From Martensiomyces pterosporus (lineage: Eukaryota > Kickxellomycota > Kickxellomycetes > Kickxellales > Kickxellaceae), in contig MU604015.1 in the NCBI GenBank assembly GCA_025201845.1, forward strand, positions 57,723-70,194: a DNA stretch of 12,472 nucleotides, given 5' to 3'. The position numbers were made by a program, and so were the translations under genes. The stretch's first letter is position 1. Every line of letters starts with the position of its first letter. The notes beneath the pieces are model-generated. The model did not search any database. It was not told the DNA's origin and saw nothing but the letters and a program-made list of their open reading frames with translations. This document shows, piece after piece, positions 1 through 8,393 of the stretch.

Positions 1-124
1 CGGAAACCTGTTCTGAGCAAAAAGGCAGCAGCAGCAGCAACAAGGAAATTCGGCCCTCGCCCCCTGCCTGCCCGCGACTTCTCAAAGCCCTCGTCCCCCT
101 CTCTCCCTGAGGTAGAAGCGTGGC

Positions 125-132
125 TATATAAG
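125..132 (+). promoter_or_regulatory. TATA box of the tricalbin gene
   Basis: TATATAAG lies about 200 nt before the ATG at 326 and is followed by a pyrimidine-rich stretch (135-230) typical of fungal core promoters and leaders. I see no ATG between it and position 326, so 326 is the first AUG of any transcript starting just downstream. The position of the transcription start is inferred, not seen. Bases 1-124, upstream, show a short CAG-type run (26-41) and no gene. Confidence 0.6.
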
Positions 133-325
133 TTTTCCCCCTGCTCCACACACGGGCGCCTGGCTTCCTTCCCCCTGTCCCACGCTTTTCCCCTTCTTTC
201 TCTCACAAACTTCTTTTTCTTTTCTTCATTTACTGCCATTTTTGAACTGTATTTCCTGGCACTCCCTTATATTTGGAGTGGGTCCTATTAAACGAAGGAA
301 AAAAAAAGCAATTCTAGCCAAGAAC

Positions 326-3300
326 ATGTCGGACGGCGGGCCTTCAAATATGCCCAGAGAGGATGTCGCCGAAGAGCCCCGCGCTGCTGCTGCTGCTGCT
401 CCTGCTTCGGCACCAACCATGCCCAGGGACGATCCCGCCCCTGAGGCGAGCGCCCTGGCAGAAGAGCCTGCTGCCGCGGGTGCCTCGTCGGCGCGGTTCC
501 GCAGTGCCGCCATGGGGGCCCTGAGCGCATCGAGGAGCGGCGGCGGGTCGCAGCTGGCTCAGACCATGGCCTCGGCTGCCGCTGCTGCAAACGGAGTAAA
601 GGATGCTGAGTCTGCGCAGGCGACAGCCAACGGTACCGACTCTTCTCCGACCCAAGCTAGCGCCAACGACACGCCAACCGAAACCAAGGGCGTTAATGGC
701 ATTATGGATGGCGAGCAGCAGAGCGAGCGGGGCTCTGCGACTCCCCTGACGTCCAAGGCCATCTACGACATCGCGCGGACCAAGATTCTGACCCAGCGCA
801 CGCTGTACCGCCTCAGCTCCGAAACCGGGTTCATCAAGCTGCGCGCAAAGCCAGCACCCAAAACAGCAGCACCCGCACAGAGCGCCGCCTCAGTGGGTAG
901 CACGGCTGCCACCACCAACGGCGCGCCAGCTGCAAATGGCACTACGGCTGAGGCACCAGCTAGCAAAACACCGAATGGAACTGCACCTGCCGGGGCGGCT
1001 GAGGGCCCAAAGGCTGTTGTTGGGTGGAAGGAGAAGGGCGCCCTGGATAGCGGCAAAAAGACCGCGCCCCAGCCAGCACAGCCCAGTGTGATGGACACCA
1101 TTAGCATGTATGTGGAGATGGTTGATCGCTCGGGCATGTGGCGTAACTGTGCGGGCGTCTTTGGGCTGATGTTCCTCACCTATGTATTGACGTCGTTCAG
1201 GTTCGGCCTGTTTGGGCTGGCCATTGCTGCGACGTTCGGCGGTAAGTTCTCTCCTTTTGCTGCTGGTGCTGTTGTTGTTGCCACTGCTGCTTCTGCTTCC
1301 TTGAAACCACTTGCTCTTGATAGGGGGGGGGAGCTGTTTGCACATGTTGCGGAATCTCCCGCACACATTGTAGTGCACTTGTCTTTGTTCTAAGAGTGGA
1401 ATAGTGTGCTTGGGATCAGTGTGGAGTGTCTGGGCTTGGCTTTCTTTGTGTTATGCATGGCTTTTATTTTTTATGTTCTGGCCCTCCTCTTGCCCGCATA
1501 CAGAGTGCATTGCATGGAGCTGCTCGCGCGCCTTGTTTCCGTCCTTGCTTTGTGCACATGATGTCGTTCTGCGGCGGGGTCTTGTTTGTGCTAAGCCGTG
1601 CCTCCTAATTCCACATGTGTGTGTGTGTGTGTGTGCATATCTTCTTTTGTAGCCCAGTGGTACAGAAACTCGGTCACCCGCTTCCGCCGCTCTGTCCGCG
1701 ACGACATGGAGCGCGCCTACGAGCGCGCCACCATCACCCGTACGCTGGAAAGCGTCGGGTGGCTGAACGAGTTCACAACCCGCTTCTGGCTCATGTTTGA
1801 GCCATCGCTGAGCCGCATGGTCATCGATCAAGTGGACCCCATCCTGGCGCAGAGCACCCCTGGGTTCCTTGACTCCCTGCGTCTGACGACGTTTACTCTG
1901 GGCACAAAGGCGCCTCGAATTGACGGCGTGCGCACGTACAGCGAGCTGGAGGACCGCAATGTGATTGTGATGGACTGGCAGGTTTCGTTTACGCCCAACG
2001 ACTTGGAAGACGTGCCGGCGGTGCTTCGGGAGAACAAGGTCAACCCCAAGGTCGTGCTTACTGTGAGAGTGGGCAAGGGCATCATTGGTGCTGGGATGCC
2101 CATCATGGTCGAGGACATGGTGTTCAAGGGCAAGATGCAGATCAAGCTGCAGCTGGGCCCGGTGTTCCCGCACGTGAAGACAGCCGACGTGTGCTTCCTC
2201 GAGCGGCCGACGATTGACTTTGTGCTGAAGCCGGTTGGCGGCGACACGTTTGGCGTGGACATTGCGCACATTCCGGGGCTGAGGACGTTCATCCTGGACA
2301 TGATCCACTCCACAATCGGACCGATGTTCTACGCACCCAACCATTTCACCGTTGACGTGGAGCAGATCATCAGTGGTGCGGTGGCGAAGATCCCGTCGGC
2401 CAAGGGCGTGCTGATCATCAACATGCAGAGCGCCCGCGGGCTGCCGAAGATGGACACCTTCGGCAAGGCCGACCCGTACGTGAAGGTCACCTCCGTGAAG
2501 CACCCCGAGGTGTCGGTGCGGACGCGGACGATTGAGAAGACTCTGGCGCCGTCGTGGGGCGAGACTCTCATTCTGCTGGTGTATAGCAAGACGGACACCA
2601 TTCAGTTCGAGGTGTATGACTGGAACGCCGTTGGAAAGGACGACAAGATCGGATTTGTCACCTATCCGATGCAGAAGATGCTGGAGCAGCCGGAGCTGGA
2701 GGGCAGCACCATGCCTGTCATGATGGGAAGCACCGAGCGCGGACAGCTGACGTTCGACATGTCGTATTTCCCAGTCGCCACAAGGACCACGCAGGCAGCC
2801 GCGGTCGATGCGGATGGAAACCCGCTGGATCCGGCTGCCGAAGCTGCGGCTGCGGCGGCGGCGGCGGCAGCGGATGAGGACGGAGATGCGGCGGCGGCGG
2901 AGGAGGAGGGCGAGCCGGAAGTCGAGTCGAACACCGGGCTGCTCCGCCTGTTCGTGCGCTCAGCCAGCGACCTGGCTATGTCGCCAGCGCTGGCCAGGAA
3001 GCTGTGTGTGCGCGCCGACACGTACATCAACAAGACACGCGTGCTCGAGTGCCCCGAGGTGAAGAACACGGATGCGCCGTCGTGGGAGTCGGGCAAGGAG
3101 ATATTTGTGCCCGACCGCGACTGCGCCGTGATCCGCCTGCGCCTGGTGGACACGTCGAATGACCGCACTATTGGCACGCTGAAGCTGAAGATCGACGAGG
3201 CACTGGCGCACCAGGCGGGCGAGAACGGAAGCGACTGGTACCCGCTCGAGGGCCATGTCAAGGGCAAGGTCAGGCTGAACGTCAAGTGGCGCCCCATCCT

Positions 3301-6061
3301 GATGGACCCCGATGTGGCCAGCTCCCTGGGCCAGGGCAAGAAGATGCCGGGGCCGCCGATTGGCTTTGTCAAGCTCACGTGCCACGAGGGAAGGAGCCTG
3401 AAGAACGTCGAGGTTGCATCCGGACGCAAGTCGGATCCGTACGTGCGCGTGATGGTGCAGAACCAGGTGGTGGCCAAGACACGGTACATCAACGACACGC
3501 TTGACCCGGTGTGGAACGAGACCCTGTTTATCCCTGTGCACAGGGTCAACGAAACGCTGGCGCTGGAGTGCATGGACTGGAACCGCGTCGAGAGAGACAA
3601 GCCGCTGGGCGAGGCCATGCTGAAGGTCAGCAGGCTGATGGGCAAGCTGACCAAGGACGAGAAGGGCGACCCGGTGTACGTCAAGACGGATCCCGTGGAG
3701 ATGTGGGCTGGGCTGAGGCAGAGGAACGGGAAGATCAAGGGCGAGATCCGCTTCCGTGCGGCGTTTGTGCCTGTGATCAACTTTGACGACATGCTGTCGG
3801 AGGAGGACAAGGCGCGTGGCACACTGGAGATGAAGATCGGCGACGGCGGCCTTGTGCTCGGCGATGAGGAGGAGGAGGAGGAAGTGGCGGGGGAGGCCAC
3901 GCCGCACCACGCCACCGATGCCAGCAGCGACCGCGTGTCGCGCAGCACTCAGCAGCAGGACGACGAGGAGGACAAGTCGAGCATGTCGCTGCTTCGAGGC
4001 GTCAACCCGCTCAAGATGGCGTCCAAGGTCACCGGAGCCATCCCGAACAGCGTCAACCCGATCAGCATTGCCTCTGCGACGGCGTCGAAGGTGTCGGATG
4101 TCATTCCCAGCAGCGTCAACCCGATCAACATTGCCTCGGCCACTGCCTCGCGCGTCGCCGGAGCACTGCCGCTGGGTATGTCCAACACCCCGCACGACGA
4201 CTACATCAACGGGTCGATATTCTCGGGAATGACCGGCAGCGGCGGCGGCGACAGCGCATCGCAGGCTCTGGCCAGGTACCCGCGCCTGCCCAACATCAAC
4301 TACTCCAAGTTCGAGGCGGGAGTGCTCTCGGTGGTGACGGTTGGATGCCGCGGCCTGGTGCGGCCGTTTGCCGGCGTGTTCGTCAACGTCTACCTCAACA
4401 GCAACAAGCAGGCGCCGATTGTCGAGACCCAGCCGTCGAGGAGACGCGGGCGCGAGCACGTGTGGGAGAACGAGTTCTCGCAAGCAGCCATCGCAGAGGC
4501 CAAGTACGACGTCATCACGTTCGATGTCAAGTGCCGGCCCGCTGGCGTGGCTGCGGACTCGGACGAGATGATCTCGATTGGCAAGGCCGACTTCTCGGTT
4601 GCCGAGTTGATTGAGCAGAAGCTGGTCAACTCGACCGAGCCCGTGTGGCTGCCGCTCGACTCGGACACCGGCGAGGTGCTGGTGCTCCTGCGCTACGACC
4701 CAGTCGAGGACCCGCAGCTGCTGGCGTCGGAGAGCATCACCAACCAGGGCACGATCAGGCTGCGCATTGCGTCGGCGAGCAACCTGCCCGCCGCGGACAA
4801 GTCCGGAACGTCGGACCCCTACGTGGTGGCGTCGCTGAGCGGCGTCAAGGTGTGGAAGAGCGAGGCCATCAAGAAGACGCTCAACCCGCGGTGGAACCAG
4901 CAGACCGAGGTTGACATCCGCATGCGGTCCAAGACGGTGCTGACGCTGGAGGTGTTTGACTGGAACCAGTTCCAGGCGCACACGCTGCTGGGGTCGGTCA
5001 CCATTCCAATGGCCGAGCTGCCGATCAACGAGCCGGTCGAGAAGGACTACCCGCTGGACAAGCGCGGCGGCGCGACCATCCGCCTGAAGTTCATGTTCAA
5101 GCCCTGCTACGTCGAGCAGCACGACGACTCGTCGCCCGTGCTGCTGAACGTCGCGCATACCGTTGTGGCGGCGCCCGTCACTGTCATCAAGGGCGGCGCC
5201 AGCGTGGTTGGCTCCGTGGTGGGCGGGATCTTTGGCAAGCTGGGGGGCGGCAAGAAGCACGGCAAGAAGCACCACGACGGCGAGGACGAGGAGCTGGAGA
5301 GGACTCTGTCGCCCGCCGCCACCCAGGCGCTGATGCAGGCCACCAACATGCCCGGCGAGGCGCCGGAGCCCCCGAGCTCGCCCAGCAGGGCTGCCAACTC
5401 GGGGTCGGCGCCTGCCACTGCCGCCGCTGCCACTGCCACTGCCGCCAGCGCTGCAGAGTCGGAGTCCCGCACGCCCAGGCCGTCGCGGTCGCAGCACTTC
5501 ACGCCGTCTGCCTCCGCCGCGGCACCAGTCAGTTTCCCGCCGCTGAGCGACTCAATTGACTCGTTCCCTGGGCCGGGGATGCTCCACGTGACCATCTGCA
5601 AGGCGCACTACATGGGCGGCAAGAGCAAGAACCTGCTGGCGTCGGTCGAGCTCAACCACAAGAGCCTGCACAAGACGCGGGTGGAGAAGGACGCGACGTC
5701 GGCCGAGTGGCAGGACAAGTTCTCGCTTCCTGTGCTGCAGGGCGGCGCGCCTGTTCTGACCGCAGCGGTGAAGGACCACTCGAGCTTCCGCGGCGACAGG
5801 CTGCTGTACGACTTTGAGGTCAACCCGTTTGAGCAGCTGAAGGACGCGCTGGTGGCATCGGGCGGCCAGGCTGCGGGGCCCAAGGAGGTCAGGCTGGAGG
5901 GCGAGATGGGCACAATGAAGCTTGTGCTGGAGTTTGTGGGAAGAGAGCACGGCTCGGGCGAGGGCTCGTTTGACACTGCGAGCATGGCTGGATCGGTCAG
6001 CAAGAGAGAGAGGCACCACCGGAAGAGCTCTGCGTTCAGCCGCAAGTCCCTGGCGAAATAG
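326..6061 (+). CDS. Tricalbin / extended-synaptotagmin-like SMP and multi-C2 protein (two exons)
   Basis: Spliced CDS is 326-1241 joined to 1653-6061 (1,774 aa). The family tethers cortical ER to the plasma membrane and moves lipids through its SMP domain. Residues 1-270 are a low-complexity Ala/Pro/Thr-rich cytosolic tail. Residues 275-304 form a hydrophobic hairpin, and residues 336-545 the SMP domain. C2-like modules begin near 557, 733, 875, 1195, 1338 and 1614. The first has a full Ca2+-site pattern (D573, D579, D628, D635/D636). The third has D900, D947 and D954 but Ala at 894, where the first loop Asp is expected. The fifth has D1354, D1360 and D1408 but His/Thr where the last acidic residues should be. 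The second, fourth and sixth are degenerate. A poly-Ala/acidic linker precedes C2-2, and a 21-residue repeat lies between C2-3 and C2-4. The start at 326 is the first ATG, with A at -3; the upstream frame opens only with TTG. It is longer than yeast tricalbins (about 1,200-1,550 aa). Which paralogue it matches cannot be told. Confidence 0.93.
1242..1652 (+). other. Intron of the tricalbin gene
   Basis: The donor is a perfect GTAAGT at 1242 and the acceptor is TTTTGTAG ending at 1652. The intron is phase 1, so one G from exon 1 joins CC from exon 2 to make Ala. This restores an uninterrupted frame from the membrane hairpin into the SMP domain (FGAQWYRNS). A CTAAT at 1604-1608 could be the branch point, about 45 nt from the acceptor. 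A GT repeat fills most of the gap between them. The next AG (1656-1657) would break the frame. If the intron is retained, translation stops at 1391-1393 and yields only the tail and the hairpin. Confidence 0.9.
1616..1635. repeat. (GT)n microsatellite near the intron 3' splice site
   Basis: About ten GT/TG dinucleotides lie 17-37 nt before the acceptor, where a pyrimidine tract is normally found. On the sense strand it reads as alternating U and G. Confidence 0.85.
4019..4171 (+). repeat. 21-residue tandem repeat inside the tricalbin linker
   Basis: Two complete 63-nt units (4019-4081 and 4082-4144) encode near-identical 21-mers of the form ASKVxxxIPxSVNPIxIASAT. A partial third unit (ASRVAGALP, from 4145) follows, and a VNP-containing half unit (VNPLKM, ending at 4018) precedes them. 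The repeat joins the acidic, Ser-rich segment after C2-3 to the degenerate fourth C2. Synonymous differences between units suggest the repeat is not recent. Its function is unknown. Confidence 0.8.
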
Positions 6062-6110
6062 GCGCCTTTTTTTTTCTTCCTCCTAGTTTGCCTCTTGCTT
6101 CCAGCTGTCC

Positions 6111-6222
6111 GTCTGTTTGTTTGTTTGTTTACTTGTTTGTTTTCCTTCTTCGTCACTCATGTTCAATGTCAGTTGTCAGCGTCTACTCGCTGTTAGTCAT
6201 TTATTTAGTGTGTGTGTGTGTG
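6111..6222. repeat. TTTG tetranucleotide and TG dinucleotide repeats in the convergent 3' region
   Basis: TTTG/CTTG repeats run from about 6111 to 6141 and a TG run from about 6208 to 6222. They lie between the tricalbin stop (6061) and the ISN1 stop (6266). The two 3' UTRs must share or nearly share this 204-nt gap. I see no coding potential here. Confidence 0.75.
6200..6205 (-). promoter_or_regulatory. Possible polyadenylation signal of ISN1
   Basis: The minus strand reads AATAAA here, about 60 nt after the ISN1 stop codon. That is a reasonable distance for a fungal 3' UTR. Such hexamers are only loosely required in fungi, so this is tentative. Confidence 0.45.
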
Positions 6223-6265
6223 CCGCTGTGCCAGAGCTGCCTCTGGCCATCGTGTGCCTCGCTGT

Positions 6266-7537
6266 CTACTCGGACAGAACAGAGTCGAGCTCCGTGAGCA
6301 GCGCCTGGGTCTCATCCGGGTTGATGATCCAGCAGGTGCAGCACGCAGTGCGGGTGGAGATGTCGTTGCCCGTCGACAGGAACTGGTCGCCCACGTGCAG
6401 AGTTGACTCTGGCGGCGAGCTGACCAGGTCCTGGAGGATGCGGACACCAATGAGCTTGTTTCCAATGTCGACCCAGCAGTCGTTGCCGCCGTTGAACGCG
6501 CAGAACGGGATGGGCACGTCGCAGGGCTGCGACTTGGGCGACCCCTGGAACTTGAGCAAGGCCGACTGCGACGCCAGTGCGCACTCATCCAGCTGCTCGC
6601 GCGTCAGCTTCTCCTCGGGGACGAGCCCAACTGCGCGTGCCTTGCGCTGGATCCTGGCCTTGATGCCCATCGTGCTGACGGAGTAGGCGAGCTGATGCTC
6701 GGCAACGTCCAGGAGCTGCTGGACCTGGTCGTCGGTCCACGACCGCAGCTTGGACGACTCGTACTGGTCGTCGGCCAGGAACTGGAGGCGGTACTGCGAG
6801 TCGCAGCGGAAGAGGAAGTTGCACTCGCCTCCCAGCACGTAGAAGTTGCCCACCTGCGACTCGGTGAGCTGCGCGTTGGAGAAGCCCTTGAGAAGCCCCG
6901 AGAGGCGGGTCTCGTACCGCTCGGCATTGCCGCCATAGCCCGCCGCAGTGACAATGGCCACGGTGATGCCGCGCCGCAGCAGAGCGATGAGCAGCGCGGT
7001 GAGCTGGTTGTCCTCCTCAAAGTTCTTGCCGTCGTCGTAGAGCGTCATGTCTCCGTCAAACGTCACCAGCTTGAGACTGGGCGCTATTGCCAGCACCTGG
7101 GCCGTGTTCAGAATGCGGCGAATGTCGTTGAACGACGGCGGCACGTGCTTGCGCGTTGACAGCGCGAACTTTTCGTTGATTCGGTAGAACGCCCTCTCCA
7201 GCGGCAGCGGCGTGAAGAACGTGCCGATGGAGGGGACGAGCTTGGCCAGGCGCGAGTAGTGTGGGATTGACGACGCAGCAAATGACCGGTGCTCGTTGAT
7301 CAGCGTCTCGATGCTCGCAAAGATCTCGCCGTACCGCTGTGCATTCTCCTCCTGCGCGCGGGTGTGCTCCAGGGAGGGCGATGGCGTGGGCGAGAGCTGG
7401 AGCAGGTCCTCCTGCGTCTGCGGTGGCGGCTGCGAGTGCAGGACAAACGGCGTGAGGAGCATGCTTTTGATGAATTCGATCAGGCCGTCGCGCTTGTGCG
7501 CGCGCAGGTAGTAGTTTACTCTGTACTGCGACGTCAT
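6266..7537 (-). CDS. ISN1: IMP-specific 5'-nucleotidase ISN1
   Basis: This 423-aa intronless protein hydrolyses IMP to inosine and phosphate, feeding purine salvage and nucleoside release; it is cytosolic. The N-terminus (MTSQYRVNYYLRAHKRDGLI, then FIKSMLLTPFVLH) is the ISN1 family signature. The HAD-type catalytic motif is FDGDMTLYDDG, with D161 as expected nucleophile, D163 as acid/base and T165. A later acidic motif, GDQFLSTGND (383-392), supplies metal-binding residues, and the Gly/Asn-rich FNGGNDCWVDIGNK (349-362) precedes it. Length is close to the roughly 450 aa of the yeast enzyme. The start has AAAGAATGA context (A at -3), with no upstream AUG between it and the TATA element. The gene converges on the tricalbin gene and diverges from the SWIRM-MPN gene. 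The Pro/Gln-rich insert at 36-58 is the only odd feature. No key residue is missing. Confidence 0.95.
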   Translation of the reverse strand: MTSQYRVNYYLRAHKRDGLIEFIKSMLLTPFVLHSQPPPQTQEDLLQLSPTPSPSLEHTRAQEENAQRYGEIFASIETLINEHRSFAASSIPHYSRLAKLVPSIGTFFTPLPLERAFYRINEKFALSTRKHVPPSFNDIRRILNTAQVLAIAPSLKLVTFDGDMTLYDDGKNFEEDNQLTALLIALLRRGITVAIVTAAGYGGNAERYETRLSGLLKGFSNAQLTESQVGNFYVLGGECNFLFRCDSQYRLQFLADDQYESSKLRSWTDDQVQQLLDVAEHQLAYSVSTMGIKARIQRKARAVGLVPEEKLTREQLDECALASQSALLKFQGSPKSQPCDVPIPFCAFNGGNDCWVDIGNKLIGVRILQDLVSSPPESTLHVGDQFLSTGNDISTRTACCTCWIINPDETQALLTELDSVLSE

Positions 7538-7640
7538 TCTTTGAGAGAGCGGTATTAGTAGGCAGATGCAGTGCGGTAGACAGGAGGAAGGGGAGGAGTG
7601 GAGAAGAGATGGGAGGGACGGTGGCCCCTGGCCGCTGTCC

Positions 7641-7650
7641 CCCTTTTATA
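7641..7650 (-). promoter_or_regulatory. TATA box of ISN1
   Basis: The minus strand reads TATAAAAGGG, ending about 103 nt before the ISN1 start codon. No minus-strand ATG lies between a likely start site near 7615 and the ISN1 ATG, giving a short, uORF-free leader. Confidence 0.6.
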
Positions 7651-8343
7651 GCAAGGAGGCCTCTTTGGCTGGAGGAGGGCGGCTGCTGTGTGAACGCTGG
7701 GTCTGGCTGCTTGCTCGCCAACCCGTTCGCATGACCACACGGGCAACGACGGGCATTTTTCTGTGGCATGCAGGGATTAGCAGAATTCTAACGGCACGCC
7801 TGCGCCATATTGCCAGGATGATGCGTCTGCCAGCAGCAGGTTCAGGGGAACGAGGAGGAGAATACAGCACCACCACTACCATCTGGGATGTGCCATGAAG
7901 ATGAAAAGCCACAGCGAAGGCAATGCTGCCGCTGCTGCTGCTGCTAAGGAGCGCTACACACGGCACCTTCACGTGACTTCAGAGGCACAGAGCCCAGTCT
8001 CGTCCACACACTGCCAAGCAGCAGCCCGGGAAAGGGGCAGAGCAGCACCCTACTCGATGGCACACGCCGCTTCCTTCTTTTCACGCCAGCCTGCTTATTC
8101 TTTCTTTTTGTGGCTCCAGCTTCGTTTTTTTTTTTTGGAATGCAGGTGAATGAAGCGGGCAGCCGTTCGCCAGAGCACCAGACAACAGCGGCAACAACCA
8201 TCGATGGCACAGAAGGCAGCGAGCAAGGCCATTTGCCTCAGCCCAAAGTACGCGCCAATCTTGAGTGGAAATTGCCTTGCATGCGCAGCGGATCGCAGCC
8301 TCCCGCCTCTGGGATTCTTGCCTTTGCTCACACTGCCTTCACG
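7651..8343. other. Divergent intergenic region with unresolved 5' end of the SWIRM-MPN gene
   Basis: ISN1 (minus) and the SWIRM-MPN gene (plus) are read away from this stretch, so it must hold upstream control sequences and any first exon of the latter. No frame shows a recognisable domain. In particular there is no Myb/SANT helix pattern. Candidate donors on the plus strand are CAG|GTGAAT at 8146 and AAA|GTACGC at 8248. A start at 8140 with the 8146 donor gives a two-codon exon in phase with an acceptor at 8393. A start at 8204 with the 8248 donor is in phase only with a weaker AAG acceptor at 8413. I cannot choose between them. A short GCT/CTG run sits at about 7925-7945. Confidence 0.5.
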
Positions 8344-8393
8344 CAAAGTGCTTGTCTTGTTTGTTTGTTTGTTTGTTTGTTTGTTTGCTTTAG
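8344..8393 (+). other. 3' end of an intron: TTTG repeat followed by a CTTTAG acceptor
   Basis: A (TTTG)n run (about 8357-8388) leads into GCTTTAG, ending at 8393. The downstream frame is closed by exactly this TAG. SWIRM-like sequence (VCDIERQACREFFQGK) starts within 25 nt after it and is open all the way to 10058. The simplest reading is that TAG is an acceptor and the exon starts at 8394. The donor is not resolved. Confidence 0.65.

Noticed and set aside
242..325. Extended start of the tricalbin frame upstream of 326
   Set aside because: It opens only with TTG in a T-rich leader; the first ATG is 326, in good context.
1404..1652. Small open frames inside the tricalbin intron
   Set aside because: They consist of T-rich and GT-repeat sequence giving Cys/Val runs, and lie wholly inside a well-supported intron.
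2662..3948. 428-aa open frame on the minus strand
   Set aside because: Antisense shadow of the same gene: Ser-rich, with no motif and no promoter or terminator of its own.
2960..5497. 845-aa open frame on the minus strand
   Set aside because: It lies fully antisense to the C2-rich part of the tricalbin, is Arg/Leu/His-rich and lacks any domain. It arises from the strong third-position GC bias of the sense gene.
7895..8149. ATG-initiated frame in good context upstream of the SWIRM-MPN gene
   Set aside because: Its content (poly-Ala, then Phe-rich from a T run) shows no domain. Joining it to the SWIRM exon would need the weak acceptor at 8413. Kept only as a possibility, not as a feature.
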